Positions 26,095 through 34,871 of a stretch of DNA of 64,000 nt are shown here, piece after piece. How positions within the stretch are numbered: position 1 is the first letter of the stretch; every line of letters starts with the position of its first letter. The translations under genes and the position numbers were made by a program. The stretch spans positions 124,001-188,000 of the forward strand of contig JADJAC010000004.1 in NCBI GenBank assembly GCA_016704425.1. Direction: 5' to 3'. Under the pieces are notes generated by a model. It had not been told where the DNA came from. It did no database searches and saw only the letters and a list, made by a program, of their open reading frames with translations. The DNA comes from Sphingomonadales bacterium (GTDB taxonomy: Bacteria; Pseudomonadota; Alphaproteobacteria; Sphingomonadales; Sphingomonadaceae).

Positions 26095-26805
26095 TTATTT
26101 GATCGCAAGGAATCCTTCGAAACAGATATATTTCGAAATCGTCGTCACGTCCTGAAAGCCGGCGCGACGGAAGAGATCGAAATTTCCTGCCGTGGAGAAG
26201 GGCTCGAGAATCCCCTTGAGGCTGCGCGTCTTGCCCACGATTTCCTTTTCATCGAAGCCCTGCGAGAGTTTGAATTCGTTATAAAGACCTGTCGCGATGT
26301 CCTGGAAACGGGCATCGGGCGCGCGCACCTTCTCGAACATGATGAACGCCCCGCCCCAATTGAGCGCTTCGAATATGCGATCGAACAGAAGCTGCCGATC
26401 ACGCGGCGGGATGAACTGCATCGTGTAATAGGATACGATCAGATCAGCCTTCTCAAAGGAGTAGAGCCGGGCATCTTCGTCCAGGATCGTGATGTTGGGT
26501 ACATCGGCGCAATGGGCCCGGGCCTTGGCCGTCATGGCCTCTTCAACGTCCATACCGATGAATTTGGCACCGGGCTTGTGCGCATTGTGGACTGCCAGCT
26601 TCTTCAGCAATTCCCCCGTTGATACGCCAATCTCATAGACGGTGCTCCGATCAGAAACGAACCAGTCGCTGATCTGGCAGGTCAGATCATGGCCTTCGGC
26701 ATAAAGCGGAACCGAATGGCGGATATGATCCACAAATGTATCGGGAACACTCCCTCCAAAATTCCACGCGGCATTCCCCGTTTCGATATTCTGCCCGACT
26801 TTCAT
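26095..26805 (-). CDS. CmoA-like SAM-dependent enzyme in a polysaccharide operon
   Basis: The 236-residue protein follows the CmoA (carboxy-SAM synthase) pattern closely: FVDHIRHSVPLY at the start, the SAM loop VYEIGVSTGELL, YYTMQFIPPRDRQLLFDRIF, WGGAFIMFEKV, and the end ISKYICFEGFLAIK. True CmoA works with CmoB in tRNA wobble modification; no cmoB is nearby and the neighbours are glycan genes. It may be a paralogue making or using carboxy-SAM, or a plain methyltransferase, acting on the glycan. It starts six bases after the GT4 gene stop. Whether the carboxy-SAM-binding Arg is kept needs an alignment; an Arg is present in the right region (KTRSLKG). Confidence 0.72.
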   Translation of the reverse strand: MKVGQNIETGNAAWNFGGSVPDTFVDHIRHSVPLYAEGHDLTCQISDWFVSDRSTVYEIGVSTGELLKKLAVHNAHKPGAKFIGMDVEEAMTAKARAHCADVPNITILDEDARLYSFEKADLIVSYYTMQFIPPRDRQLLFDRIFEALNWGGAFIMFEKVRAPDARFQDIATGLYNEFKLSQGFDEKEIVGKTRSLKGILEPFSTAGNFDLFRRAGFQDVTTISKYICFEGFLAIK

Positions 26806-26810
26806 CGAAT

Positions 26811-28163
26811 TTACCCCTCTTGCAGATTAGGGCTTGTATCAGCTTGAGGCGCCGCTTGGGAATTGGAATTCAACCTTAACGCATCGACCCTGCGCACGGT
26901 TTCCCCTTTCCCCTTCTCGACGGCAATCCTGCGCACCAGATCGAACCAGGCATCGACTGCAGTCGTTTCACTCCAGCGCGTCTCGACCGCCGCCCGGCCG
27001 GAAGCCCCCATCCGGTCTCGTAGAATGCGGTCTTCACAAAGGGTCTTCAAGGCCGCACTCAGACTGTCTTCGTCAACAAAAAGCAGTCCCGCTGCGCTTT
27101 CTTCTATAATCTGCCTGTAGGGGCCAAGGTCGCGCGCAACCACCGGCGTTGCCTCGCGAAAGGCCTCAAGCGCAACCATCGGAAAGACCTCGTAGCATTG
27201 CGACGGCGCGATAAGCGCCACGGCATTCCGGTAAAGGCCCGGCAGGCTATCCGGCGGGAGATTGCCCAGAAACCTGACCGTTTCGCGACCGGCTGAGAGC
27301 GCGCGCAGCTCCGGCTCGAAGTCTCCTGTTCCGGCAATCAGCAAATCTGCCGGGCTGTCCTTGTCGAAGCAGGGGATCACATCCTGCAATCCCTTGAATT
27401 TTTCCAGTCGGCCAACAAACAGGAAATAGGGTCGTTCCTGCGGTGACCCGGCGCTGGAAACCCGCGCCTTGGCCGCACTGTCAGGCATGAATGATGCCAT
27501 TGGCACCATCTCCCGCTTAAGGCCGAAGGCGCGGTGATTTTCCGCGACAGACTGGCTGAGCCCGATCAGGGCATCGACCTGCGTCAGACTGTCTTCGAGC
27601 AACGACGTCTTGCGCCACAGCTGCGGAGGCCGCTTGAAGGCAAGGGAACAGCGAAAACATTCGCGACCGTCGCACAGTTCGCGATTGTGCCGCCACAGGA
27701 TGTGATTGGGACAAACCAGCCAATGTTCGTGCGCCGTATAGAGCTTGACCGCATCGCCCAGCGCAAGAATCCCGGGGCCGCCAACCAGCGAAATATTGTG
27801 GTAGTGGATGACATCGAAGCCTTTCGCGAGAATGGCCGCGATTGCCTGGCGCTGTATGATTGGCCTTCCGGTCTGCTGCGTCAGCAGAGTTGAGCCCAAC
27901 GGCCAGCGGCTTTGCAGCCGGTGAACGGTCACACCGGCAGGTTCTGGCTCTGGCGACGGCAGGTCAAAGGTGCGTGCGATGCCCTTGCCCACCCTCCAGG
28001 CATCGGCATCATAGATGACTTCCACGTCGCAGCCACGTCGGGCCAGCGAGTGAACAAAGCTCTGGACGTAACGCCCATCGCCACCAAAATTGCAGGGCGG
28101 ATAGAAAGTCGTGATAACGGCCACGCGAAGCGGGGATTCACCTTGGGTGTGCGTCGCAATCAT
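26811..28163 (-). CDS. GT4-family glycosyltransferase with Cys-rich insertion
   Basis: The 450-residue GT-B enzyme starts with VAVITTFYPPCNFGGDGRYV, has the mid-protein YFLFVGRLEKFKGLQ and the donor-side EAFREATPVV (E-x7-E type, GT4). A Cys/His-rich insertion (CPNHILWRHN, CDGRECFRCSL) sits near residues 150-180, probably a zinc-stabilised loop. It adds a sugar to the lipid-linked repeat unit in the cytosol. It lies inside the leftward operon, 41 bases after the GT39-like gene. Donor and linkage cannot be read. Confidence 0.86.
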   Translation of the reverse strand: MIATHTQGESPLRVAVITTFYPPCNFGGDGRYVQSFVHSLARRGCDVEVIYDADAWRVGKGIARTFDLPSPEPEPAGVTVHRLQSRWPLGSTLLTQQTGRPIIQRQAIAAILAKGFDVIHYHNISLVGGPGILALGDAVKLYTAHEHWLVCPNHILWRHNRELCDGRECFRCSLAFKRPPQLWRKTSLLEDSLTQVDALIGLSQSVAENHRAFGLKREMVPMASFMPDSAAKARVSSAGSPQERPYFLFVGRLEKFKGLQDVIPCFDKDSPADLLIAGTGDFEPELRALSAGRETVRFLGNLPPDSLPGLYRNAVALIAPSQCYEVFPMVALEAFREATPVVARDLGPYRQIIEESAAGLLFVDEDSLSAALKTLCEDRILRDRMGASGRAAVETRWSETTAVDAWFDLVRRIAVEKGKGETVRRVDALRLNSNSQAAPQADTSPNLQEG

Positions 28164-28204
28164 GCCCCAACCTTACCTGCTCGATCACCCCTCGCCACCC
28201 CTGA

Positions 28205-29659
28205 CTATTTCGAGCGGTAAAGTCTTACCGCTCCTCCTCCAAGAGTACCGTCCATTTCCCTGACGAGCAGATAGTGCTCGCGAATCCGCGCAAGCGCTCT
28301 TTCCTGCTCCGGCCGGACGTGATCATCAAAGGCCGTGATGACCCAGACATGCCCGGCACGAGCTTCGAGCGACAACAGGTCGGCTTCATTTCTGACCACA
28401 GGCCATTCCGGCGCGAAATAGCTCTTCACCGGTTCTGCGGCGAGGCCAAGCGAGGTCGCAACGTCCCCGGCCTCGCGCCGGGTTGCAATCAACTGAAGGG
28501 CGCCGTCGAAGTCCTGTTTGGGATGCGCATAATTCCGCGCCAGCAAGACAAGGGACGCGGCAGTCGACGCCAGTACCCCGCCAGCAAACAGGAACTGTTT
28601 GAGCTTTGGCATGCGCAGCAATCCTGCCGCCCAGCCGCAAAGCGCATAAGCGCCTGTACACAGGCAGAGGAAGATGAAGCCGATATCGACGAAAAAGTAG
28701 CGCGGCCAGATCCGGAAGTTCAGCATCACGAGTAGCCCCAGCGCAAGCGGGATCGAAATCACATAAACCGCCACGAGGATCGGAGCGCGGCGCCACAGGG
28801 CGATGGCGCCGACAACGACAATGAGCAGGGCGCCAGCCAGCGCAAACGGAGCAAGCGCCCCGAAAACAGAAAGGCTATTCACGATTTCGTGCAGCATGCG
28901 CATCGGACTGACCCATTCAGCCATCGCCGATGTTGTCTTGCTCTGCGACACCTTGTTCACGGCGGCAAGAACCTGCGCAAAGAGCGGCAAATGCAGAATG
29001 GCCGTCAGCAGTCCGCCGACCCCAAACCCATATATCGACCGGATGTCACGAAGGCCCGGATAGGGGGCAAGCCTTTCGGCCGACCGCGCGAGCCAGGCAA
29101 TACAGAAGACGAGTGCATGGCTGGCAAAGAAGAAGCCTGCGGAAAGATGCGTATACATCCCCGCGGCCACACATACGCCATAGCCTGTCCAGATACGCCA
29201 GGATGGCCGCTTCAGACCTTCGATCAACAAGAGAGTCGCAAGGCTCGTCCAGACGAGAATCCCGGTATAGCCACGCGCATTCTGCGAGAACCAGACATGG
29301 TGATAGGAGATGGACAGCAGCAACAGCGCGAACAGTGTCGGGACGCGCCCTGCAACGCTGCGCCCGATCGCCCAAAGCACGATGAGGCTGGCCAAGCCGA
29401 ACAGCATGGCCGGAAGCCTGAGTGCCCAGGCACTCTCACCCAGCAATGAGACTGTAGCCTTGGCCTGAAGGCTGTAGAACATATGATTATTGAGCGACGA
29501 AAAGTCGGTCAGCACCTGTCCCACCGGTGCGCGCACATAGTGGGTCAGGGTAAAGACTTCATCGTACCAGAGGCCGGCATCGAGGCCGATGATGCGGGTG
29601 ACCGCCGCGAGGACCAGAATCGCAACGAGCGCCAACCCCTCCCGACGCTCGACCTTCAT
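28205..29659 (-). CDS. GT39/ArnT-like membrane glycosyltransferase
   Basis: The 484-residue polytopic protein carries the GT-C hallmark in its first periplasmic loop: GLWYDEVFTLTHYV, with the acidic pair, and LNNHMFYSLQA followed by AWALRLPAMLFG, as in dolichol/undecaprenol-phosphate sugar transferases (PMT_2 family). A small soluble part ends the protein. It should transfer a sugar from a polyprenyl-phosphate donor on the periplasmic side. The start overlaps the methyltransferase stop by ATGA. Confidence 0.82.
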   Translation of the reverse strand: MKVERREGLALVAILVLAAVTRIIGLDAGLWYDEVFTLTHYVRAPVGQVLTDFSSLNNHMFYSLQAKATVSLLGESAWALRLPAMLFGLASLIVLWAIGRSVAGRVPTLFALLLLSISYHHVWFSQNARGYTGILVWTSLATLLLIEGLKRPSWRIWTGYGVCVAAGMYTHLSAGFFFASHALVFCIAWLARSAERLAPYPGLRDIRSIYGFGVGGLLTAILHLPLFAQVLAAVNKVSQSKTTSAMAEWVSPMRMLHEIVNSLSVFGALAPFALAGALLIVVVGAIALWRRAPILVAVYVISIPLALGLLVMLNFRIWPRYFFVDIGFIFLCLCTGAYALCGWAAGLLRMPKLKQFLFAGGVLASTAASLVLLARNYAHPKQDFDGALQLIATRREAGDVATSLGLAAEPVKSYFAPEWPVVRNEADLLSLEARAGHVWVITAFDDHVRPEQERALARIREHYLLVREMDGTLGGGAVRLYRSK

Positions 29660-30408
29660 GCCCCGGCTTTCCTGATTCGGGCCGCAACAATGACTTCGAA
29701 GTCAGGGTCGACATAGTCAAGCTCTGCGGGTTCCAGTTCTTCCAGCGCAAGGCCTTGCAGATAGGCATTCGCAGAAAGGACATTCCCGTAGCTCATCACC
29801 TTTGCATCGCTCCCGGGAAACAGCTCCTCAGCAAGTCGCTCAACTGCAGGAGCGGTCAATCGCCAATATTCGCCCCAATCGTCGCGCCCGAGGCGGCGGC
29901 CGATCTTCGAGATGCCGGAGGTGGTCAGCAACAATACGCCTCCGGGCTTCAGGATGCGGTGAAGCGTGGCGAGCGCTGCTTTCATGTCCCAGATCATCTG
30001 GAGCGTCTGCGTGAAAATGATGCAATCAAAACTGTCGGATTCGATGCGCGGCGCGTCCGTCAGATCGGCGACAATCGTCGCCAGCGGGTTGCCCTCTACA
30101 TAGTGAAGGATTTCGGGCTGGGTCACGCGGCCCTGGCCATATTTCTCGATGTAGAAGGGGTCGCCCAGTTCTAGCGTCCGCCCCTTGATGTCGGCGGCAT
30201 TCGCCTCGAGAAAGGCCTCAATGTAATAGCGATCGATCGGCCGACCGCGTTCCATGCCGAAGCTTGCGCTTACTGGCGTCACGCGACGAAGATCTCCGAA
30301 AGAGACGCTGCCGCGTGGCGGCCATTGAAGGCGATACTTCCGCCGCATGCTGCCAATCCATGCGCGCACGCGCGGGCTCAGTAGATAGCGCAATCCAGAC
30401 TCAGCCAA
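29656..30408 (-). CDS. SAM-dependent methyltransferase, TTG start
   Basis: The 250-residue class I methyltransferase has the SAM loop region (TLELGDPFYIEKYG, an atypical form), FDCIIFTQTLQMIWD after strand 4, and LHRILKPGGVLLLTTSGISKI. Similar proteins occur in glycan operons and methylate sugars. The start is taken as TTG 30408, because AGGAGG at 30419-30414 lies five bases before it and it overlaps the deacetylase stop slightly; no ATG occurs until residue ~24 (MRRKYRLQW). The much longer open frame upstream is antisense-like noise over the deacetylase gene. Confidence 0.78.
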   Translation of the reverse strand: MAESGLRYLLSPRVRAWIGSMRRKYRLQWPPRGSVSFGDLRRVTPVSASFGMERGRPIDRYYIEAFLEANAADIKGRTLELGDPFYIEKYGQGRVTQPEILHYVEGNPLATIVADLTDAPRIESDSFDCIIFTQTLQMIWDMKAALATLHRILKPGGVLLLTTSGISKIGRRLGRDDWGEYWRLTAPAVERLAEELFPGSDAKVMSYGNVLSANAYLQGLALEELEPAELDYVDPDFEVIVAARIRKAGA

Positions 30409-31147
30409 TCCTGCCTCCTGCCATTGCCCGAACGGCGCGCAGCCCCTGCCGTATCCTGAAATAGCCGCGCTGGCCGTCAAGAAACCTGCTCCACGTGCGG
30501 CGGTTGCGGAAATAATGCATTTCGATCCGGGGCAGGTCAGCGCGGTCATCTTCGCGGCGGGCAATAGCCAGCCGGGTTCCAAACGCCACGCGGTAATGCC
30601 GCCGGATTGCATCGAGAACAACCGAAGAGACCCGTCCGTAGGGAGCAGCAAAGCTCTCAACCGGTTTGCCGATCCGTTCCGACAGGTCTGCGGCGCAACC
30701 GGCGATCTCGTCTTCGCGGGCAGCCGGATCGAGCCGGGTCAGATCCGCGTGCGTCCGGCTGTGTCCGCCGAATTCCATGCCTTCGCCTGCAAGCCTGCGT
30801 ACAGTTTCCCAATCCATCAGTGGCCGCGCGGGCTGATTGGCACCATCCCAGGATTCCGGAAGGCCAAGCCTTTGGGTCGGCACGAAAACCAGGCCTGAAA
30901 ATCCATGTTGCTGCAAGGTTGGCACAGCCGCCTCTGCAAAATCCGCAAAGGCATCGTCAAACGTGATGAGTACGCGCCTGTCCTCGCCTTCATCGCCCTG
31001 TCCCGCATGCCATTCAATGAATTCCGCCAGTGTCTGGCTGCGGTACCCTGCGGCGGCAAGAGCGGCCATTTGCATGCCAAAGACGGACGGCGGTATGCTC
31101 GTCGGACCACCGCTGTCGGATATAGAATGATAGGTCAGGACGAGCAT
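30401..31147 (-). CDS. Polysaccharide deacetylase (CE4/NodB family)
   Basis: The 248-residue product has the NodB fold motifs: LTYHSISDSG at the start, VLITFDDAFADFAE (metal-binding Asp pair, motif 1), GGHSRTHADLTRL (His-x3-His, motif 2) and FAAPYGRVSS (motif 3). It should remove N- or O-acetyl groups from a sugar. There is no signal peptide, so it acts in the cytosol, probably on a lipid-linked intermediate or a nucleotide-sugar-derived unit. It lies ten bases after the FAD-oxidoreductase stop in the leftward operon. Confidence 0.87.
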   Translation of the reverse strand: MLVLTYHSISDSGGPTSIPPSVFGMQMAALAAAGYRSQTLAEFIEWHAGQGDEGEDRRVLITFDDAFADFAEAAVPTLQQHGFSGLVFVPTQRLGLPESWDGANQPARPLMDWETVRRLAGEGMEFGGHSRTHADLTRLDPAAREDEIAGCAADLSERIGKPVESFAAPYGRVSSVVLDAIRRHYRVAFGTRLAIARREDDRADLPRIEMHYFRNRRTWSRFLDGQRGYFRIRQGLRAVRAMAGGRIG

Positions 31148-31156
31148 GCCAGCCTC

Positions 31157-32572
31157 TTAGTCCTCGACCACATGGGTTTCGAATATCCGGCGATAGTCAC
31201 GCCATTTGGCAAGATCGAAACTGCCATCTGCATTCAGGCAATCGACTGCACCATGCGCTGTTGCCAGGGCATGATGCGTATTGTCGTGCGCGAACAGACC
31301 CTGCCGGCCGAACGTCAGCAAACCCTCGAGACTTTCGACCCACTGGTCCATCACGGCAAGATCGCCTTCGAAATTGCGATCGTATACGGGATAGGCATAG
31401 CCCAACCGGCGCGTCACGGTGCGGCGCACTTTCGCCGTCACGGGCAGGCCGACGCCTGCCAGCCAGTCGCAGAGCTTGGCGCCCAGCTCGTCATCGGAAA
31501 GCGACCACAGGGGCTCGTGCGGATCGCAGGGCAGTTCGGCACACAGCACTGTGACCCCATTTGGCTCTGTGCTCGCCGAGTAATTCTTGGGTTCCGACAG
31601 GCGGGAAATGGGCACGGCATATTCCGGAAAATAATGCGCGTCATATTCCGTGAATTGCTGCTGCTCGAGGACAAGGTAGATCAGGATCATGCCCCGAAAC
31701 CGGATCCGGGACGCTGCCTCGGCGACGGGAACGGGGGCAGGCGGGTCCATGAAGGACACGAGGCTTGTGATCGGAAGGCTGGACCAGATCTTGTCGGTCT
31801 CGACCCGCGTCTCGGTTTCGCCCTTGCGGAACCGGACAGCCTTCACTTTCCCGTCCGCATGCTCGATGGCCGTGACCGATGCTTCGAGCAGGAATTCGGC
31901 CCCGTGCGCTTCAGCCTTGGTTCGCAAGGCATCGCAGATCTGGCCAAAGCCCTTTTTCGGAAAGAAAAAGCCGCCTGTCTGGGGCTTCTTGAAACCCGGG
32001 ACCTGACCGAGAATCTTGTGCACGATCTTCCCAATGGAGCTTCCGGAAACCCGCCGCGTGGCAAGTGTGACGGCCAATTCCTCGGGAGGAAGCGCCCAGA
32101 GCTTGCGCATATAGGGATAATAGAAATTCTCGCTCATCGCCGGGCCAAGCCCCTGATGCAGCACGCTGGCAAAGGTCGGTTCGCCCGAAGGTGCGCGGCG
32201 GAACGGCTTTGTTGCAGCATCCCAAAGCAACTGCGCCGTGAACCCCTTGGGCAGACGGAGCAGAAGATCGACGGGCTTCAAGGGGAAATGGATCCAGCGT
32301 CCCTTGAGCCGGATGCGACCGTGGCGCGGCCGCCAGAGCAAGTCGGGGCCCACGGCATCCTGGATCATGGCCAGGATATGGGGCTCGCTTGCCGGGTGCA
32401 GCCGATGGCTGCCAAAGTCGCAATGAATGCCTTCAAGGACGAAACTGCCCGAATTTCCGCCCACCTGCTGCGCGCGCTCCAGGACTTTGACCGACGCCTT
32501 ACCGCTTTGCGCAAGCATCAGCCCTGCCCCCACTCCGGCCGGCCCGGCTCCAAGAACGACAACCTGCTGCAT
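31157..32572 (-). CDS. FAD-dependent oxidoreductase, UDP-galactopyranose-mutase/protoporphyrinogen-oxidase-like
   Basis: The 471-residue protein begins with the FAD motif VVVLGAGPAGVGAGLMLA and ERAQQVGGNSG, followed by FGSHRLHPA, the start seen in amine-oxidase/UGM-like flavoproteins of polysaccharide loci. The second nucleotide-binding part lies near the C-terminus (YDRNFEGDLAVMDQWVESL, LLTFGRQGLFAHDNTHHAL). ATG 32572 overlaps the UPF0104 stop as ATGA; the open frame extends ~110 codons upstream as noise. It may oxidise, isomerise or ring-contract a sugar, or act on the polyprenol; the substrate is unknown. Confidence 0.83.
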   Translation of the reverse strand: MQQVVVLGAGPAGVGAGLMLAQSGKASVKVLERAQQVGGNSGSFVLEGIHCDFGSHRLHPASEPHILAMIQDAVGPDLLWRPRHGRIRLKGRWIHFPLKPVDLLLRLPKGFTAQLLWDAATKPFRRAPSGEPTFASVLHQGLGPAMSENFYYPYMRKLWALPPEELAVTLATRRVSGSSIGKIVHKILGQVPGFKKPQTGGFFFPKKGFGQICDALRTKAEAHGAEFLLEASVTAIEHADGKVKAVRFRKGETETRVETDKIWSSLPITSLVSFMDPPAPVPVAEAASRIRFRGMILIYLVLEQQQFTEYDAHYFPEYAVPISRLSEPKNYSASTEPNGVTVLCAELPCDPHEPLWSLSDDELGAKLCDWLAGVGLPVTAKVRRTVTRRLGYAYPVYDRNFEGDLAVMDQWVESLEGLLTFGRQGLFAHDNTHHALATAHGAVDCLNADGSFDLAKWRDYRRIFETHVVED

Positions 32573-33552
32573 CAACTTTGCTCCAATGCCATTTTTTCCG
32601 GTGCAGGACGACGCAGCTGGACCAGAAAACCGATCGCGCCGCTCGCATAAAGGACTGACTGCCAGATCAAGCCAATCGCAATGACCTGGCCGGGATCGGC
32701 TCCAAACGGCTTCAGCAATCCCGCCATGCTGGCCTCCCGCACACCGAGTCCGCCAAGGCTGACCGGCGCGATCGCGATGATCTTTGCGGTGGTCCAGGCA
32801 AAAAACCAGGCGGAAACCGGCGCTTCGACATGCGCCGCCTGAGCAAAGGCAATGTTGATGCCGACAAACAGGCACTGCACGGCCATCGAAATCGCAAGAC
32901 ACGCAAGAAGGCGGCCGGGCTTGCGGGAGAGCTCGGCCGCAGCGTGAATCATCGCGCCAAGCACGCGGGCGATCTTGCCGGACGATGCCCGGCGCGCCGC
33001 CGCCCGATCCAGCGAGGGCGCCGCCAAAAATCCGCTAACAACCAGCAGCAGCAAGGCCACAATGGCCCAACGCAATTGGGTTGTCTCAAAAAGTCTGGGC
33101 CCCCAGGCAACTGCAGCACCGACCAGCGCAATCAGCGCAAGGCCAAGCGTATCGAGAAGCCGGTCGGCAACCGACCCCATTGCCAGCCGGCCCTTGTCGG
33201 GCGCTTGCCCGAATACCAGTCCGGCACGAACAACGTCACCACCAGCCACGCCGGGCAAGGCAAGGTTCGCTGCCAGACCTGCCAGATGCGCACGAAAGGC
33301 CTCGCGATAGGATATGCCATCGCCTATGAGCATGCGCCATTTTGCCGCCGCCGCCGCGTGACCCGCGATGAACAGACCAAGGGCAGCGAGCCAAAGACCT
33401 GGCGAAAATTTGCGCGCTGCAGACCAGACTGTTGCAAACGGTACAAAATGGAAAATCAACGCCAGCATCGCGATGCTGACGCAGGTTCGGACAATCCAGA
33501 CGACCGGAATCCGGCGCCTACCCGTCTTCACAGGCGCGGTCTTCAGGCTCAC
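32572..33552 (-). CDS. UPF0104/AglD-like polytopic membrane protein
   Basis: The 326-residue protein resembles the membrane part of lysylphosphatidylglycerol synthases (UPF0104): about eight hydrophobic helices, the N-terminal WRMLIGDGISYREAFRAHL motif and the LPGVAGGDVVRAGLVF segment, and the late PVSLGGLGVREASMAGLL. Such proteins often accompany DPM1-like transferases and may flip lipid-linked sugars. The GTG at 33552 overlaps the GT2 stop by GTGA. The adjacent GT2 and FAD genes form a three-gene block with overlapping ends. Confidence 0.85.
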   Translation of the reverse strand: MSLKTAPVKTGRRRIPVVWIVRTCVSIAMLALIFHFVPFATVWSAARKFSPGLWLAALGLFIAGHAAAAAKWRMLIGDGISYREAFRAHLAGLAANLALPGVAGGDVVRAGLVFGQAPDKGRLAMGSVADRLLDTLGLALIALVGAAVAWGPRLFETTQLRWAIVALLLLVVSGFLAAPSLDRAAARRASSGKIARVLGAMIHAAAELSRKPGRLLACLAISMAVQCLFVGINIAFAQAAHVEAPVSAWFFAWTTAKIIAIAPVSLGGLGVREASMAGLLKPFGADPGQVIAIGLIWQSVLYASGAIGFLVQLRRPAPEKMALEQS

Positions 33553-34493
33553 TTGGTGGCGATATCTGCGCGAGATCGCAGGTTCAGGCGCGAAATCATG
33601 TCGGCGATCAGGCCGAGGGCCCATAGGAGGACAGCCCCCAGAAGTCCCAGGACTGCGGTTTCCGAAAGATTGTCGATATAGACGTCATATATCGCCTTGC
33701 CGAAGCCCAACACGAACAGCGCCATACCAGCCGGCAGATAAACCCGGAGCGGCTGGAAATAGACCGTGAGGCGAAAGACGAGGAACATGAAGCGCCCGAA
33801 ATCGGCAGCCCGGATCTTCGACTGCCCTACGCGCTTTCCATAGACAATCGGTAGATACGAAACCCGCATCCCTGATGCCAGCATGCACAGGGTGATGGTT
33901 GTCGTGAATGAAAAGGCATCCGGCAAAAGCGGTACAAAGCGTTCAAGCGGTTCACGCCTGAACACCCGCAGGCCTGAATTGAGATCCGTAATGTCGTGCT
34001 GAGCAAGCAGGCTGGCAAGCTTGTTGAGCGTCCATTTTGCCGGACGGCGTATGAGCGGAACACCCTTCATGGCCGCCCCTCGATCACCGACGACCATATC
34101 ATTATAGGTCGCCATGGCGATCATTTCGGGCAAATATGACGCCGGATATGTTCCATCGGCATCAAGGATTGCAACGAGCGGCCCGGTGCTGACCGCGATA
34201 CCCGCTTTCAGGGCCCGCCCATAGCCGCCGTTGTGCGGGAAATTGACCACTTGAACGCCTGTTTCACGGGCGCGAGCCAGGGTGTCGTCGGTCGAGCCAT
34301 CATTGACCACGATGATCTCATGCGAAATGCCCGCCGCATCCAGAACCTCTCGGACCGATGCGATCGTCTCGGCTACGGCACCCTGTTCATTGTAAGCCGG
34401 GATAACGACCGAAACAGAAGGCACTCCCGCTTTCTGCTTGTCCATATTGGCCGATGCCCCCGCAGCCGCCACCAACTCCAATTGCTCAGCCAA
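33549..34493 (-). CDS. DPM1-like GT2 glycosyltransferase with C-terminal membrane helices
   Basis: The 314-residue enzyme has SVVIPAYNEQGAVAETI, VVNDGSTDDT, the DxD region ILDADGTYP and the acceptor loop YGKRVGQSKI, all typical of dolichol-phosphate-mannose-synthase-like GT2 enzymes. Two membrane helices follow residue ~245. It likely makes a polyprenyl-phosphate sugar for the GT39-like enzyme at 28205. It is the first gene of the leftward operon that runs to 24619. Confidence 0.87.
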   Translation of the reverse strand: MAEQLELVAAAGASANMDKQKAGVPSVSVVIPAYNEQGAVAETIASVREVLDAAGISHEIIVVNDGSTDDTLARARETGVQVVNFPHNGGYGRALKAGIAVSTGPLVAILDADGTYPASYLPEMIAMATYNDMVVGDRGAAMKGVPLIRRPAKWTLNKLASLLAQHDITDLNSGLRVFRREPLERFVPLLPDAFSFTTTITLCMLASGMRVSYLPIVYGKRVGQSKIRAADFGRFMFLVFRLTVYFQPLRVYLPAGMALFVLGFGKAIYDVYIDNLSETAVLGLLGAVLLWALGLIADMISRLNLRSRADIATK

Positions 34494-34593
34494 TTGTCTG
34501 CCCCCTGCTCACTGATCCCTGACGCCCCAGTATATGGTGAACGTCTATATAAGGTGAATGCGCGCAGGCCAACGCGGGAAAATTCGCTAAAGG

Positions 34594-34610
34594 CCGGGCA
34601 TATCGCCCGG
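34594..34610 (-). terminator. Hairpin after the small membrane protein gene
   Basis: CCGGGC at 34594-34599 and GCCCGG at 34605-34610 form a 6-base-pair stem with a 5-base loop. On the minus strand it lies about 35 bases after the stop of the gene at 34644 and is followed by CCTTTAGCGAATTTTCC, so weak termination before the GT2 operon is plausible. Confidence 0.5.
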
Positions 34611-34643
34611 TTGCCAGGCCGCGATCAGGCGATCTTGGGAGTA

Positions 34644-34871
34644 CTAGCGAAGCCAGCCTGCAACACCGGCCACGGCAACCCAGGACAAGACAGCGCCAGT
34701 GCCGATGATTGCGAGCCGCATCCAGCCGGGAAAACGCCGCGCGGGAACATCCGCTGCGACCGATTCGCTTGACGTATCATGGGCCGATTCCAATGCCCCT
34801 TCGGCCGATTGAGCCGCAGACTGATAGGACAAGTTCGGACTTCCATGTGTCAACACTACACGCTGCGCCAT
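34644..34871 (-). CDS. Small hypothetical protein with one C-terminal membrane helix
   Basis: The 75-residue product has a polar Ser/Ala-rich first half, a basic hinge (RRFPGWMR) and a single hydrophobic helix running to the C-terminus. GGGAA directly precedes the ATG at 34871. The open frame continues upstream 23 codons, but without a better start. It is followed by a hairpin and precedes the DPM1-like operon. No family was recognised; a tail-anchored-type small membrane protein is all that can be said. Confidence 0.5.
   Translation of the reverse strand: MAQRVVLTHGSPNLSYQSAAQSAEGALESAHDTSSESVAADVPARRFPGWMRLAIIGTGAVLSWVAVAGVAGWLR

Noticed and set aside
30409..30660. Upstream extension of the methyltransferase over the deacetylase
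   Set aside because: The deacetylase motifs are clear on the overlapping frame; the extension is not methyltransferase-like.
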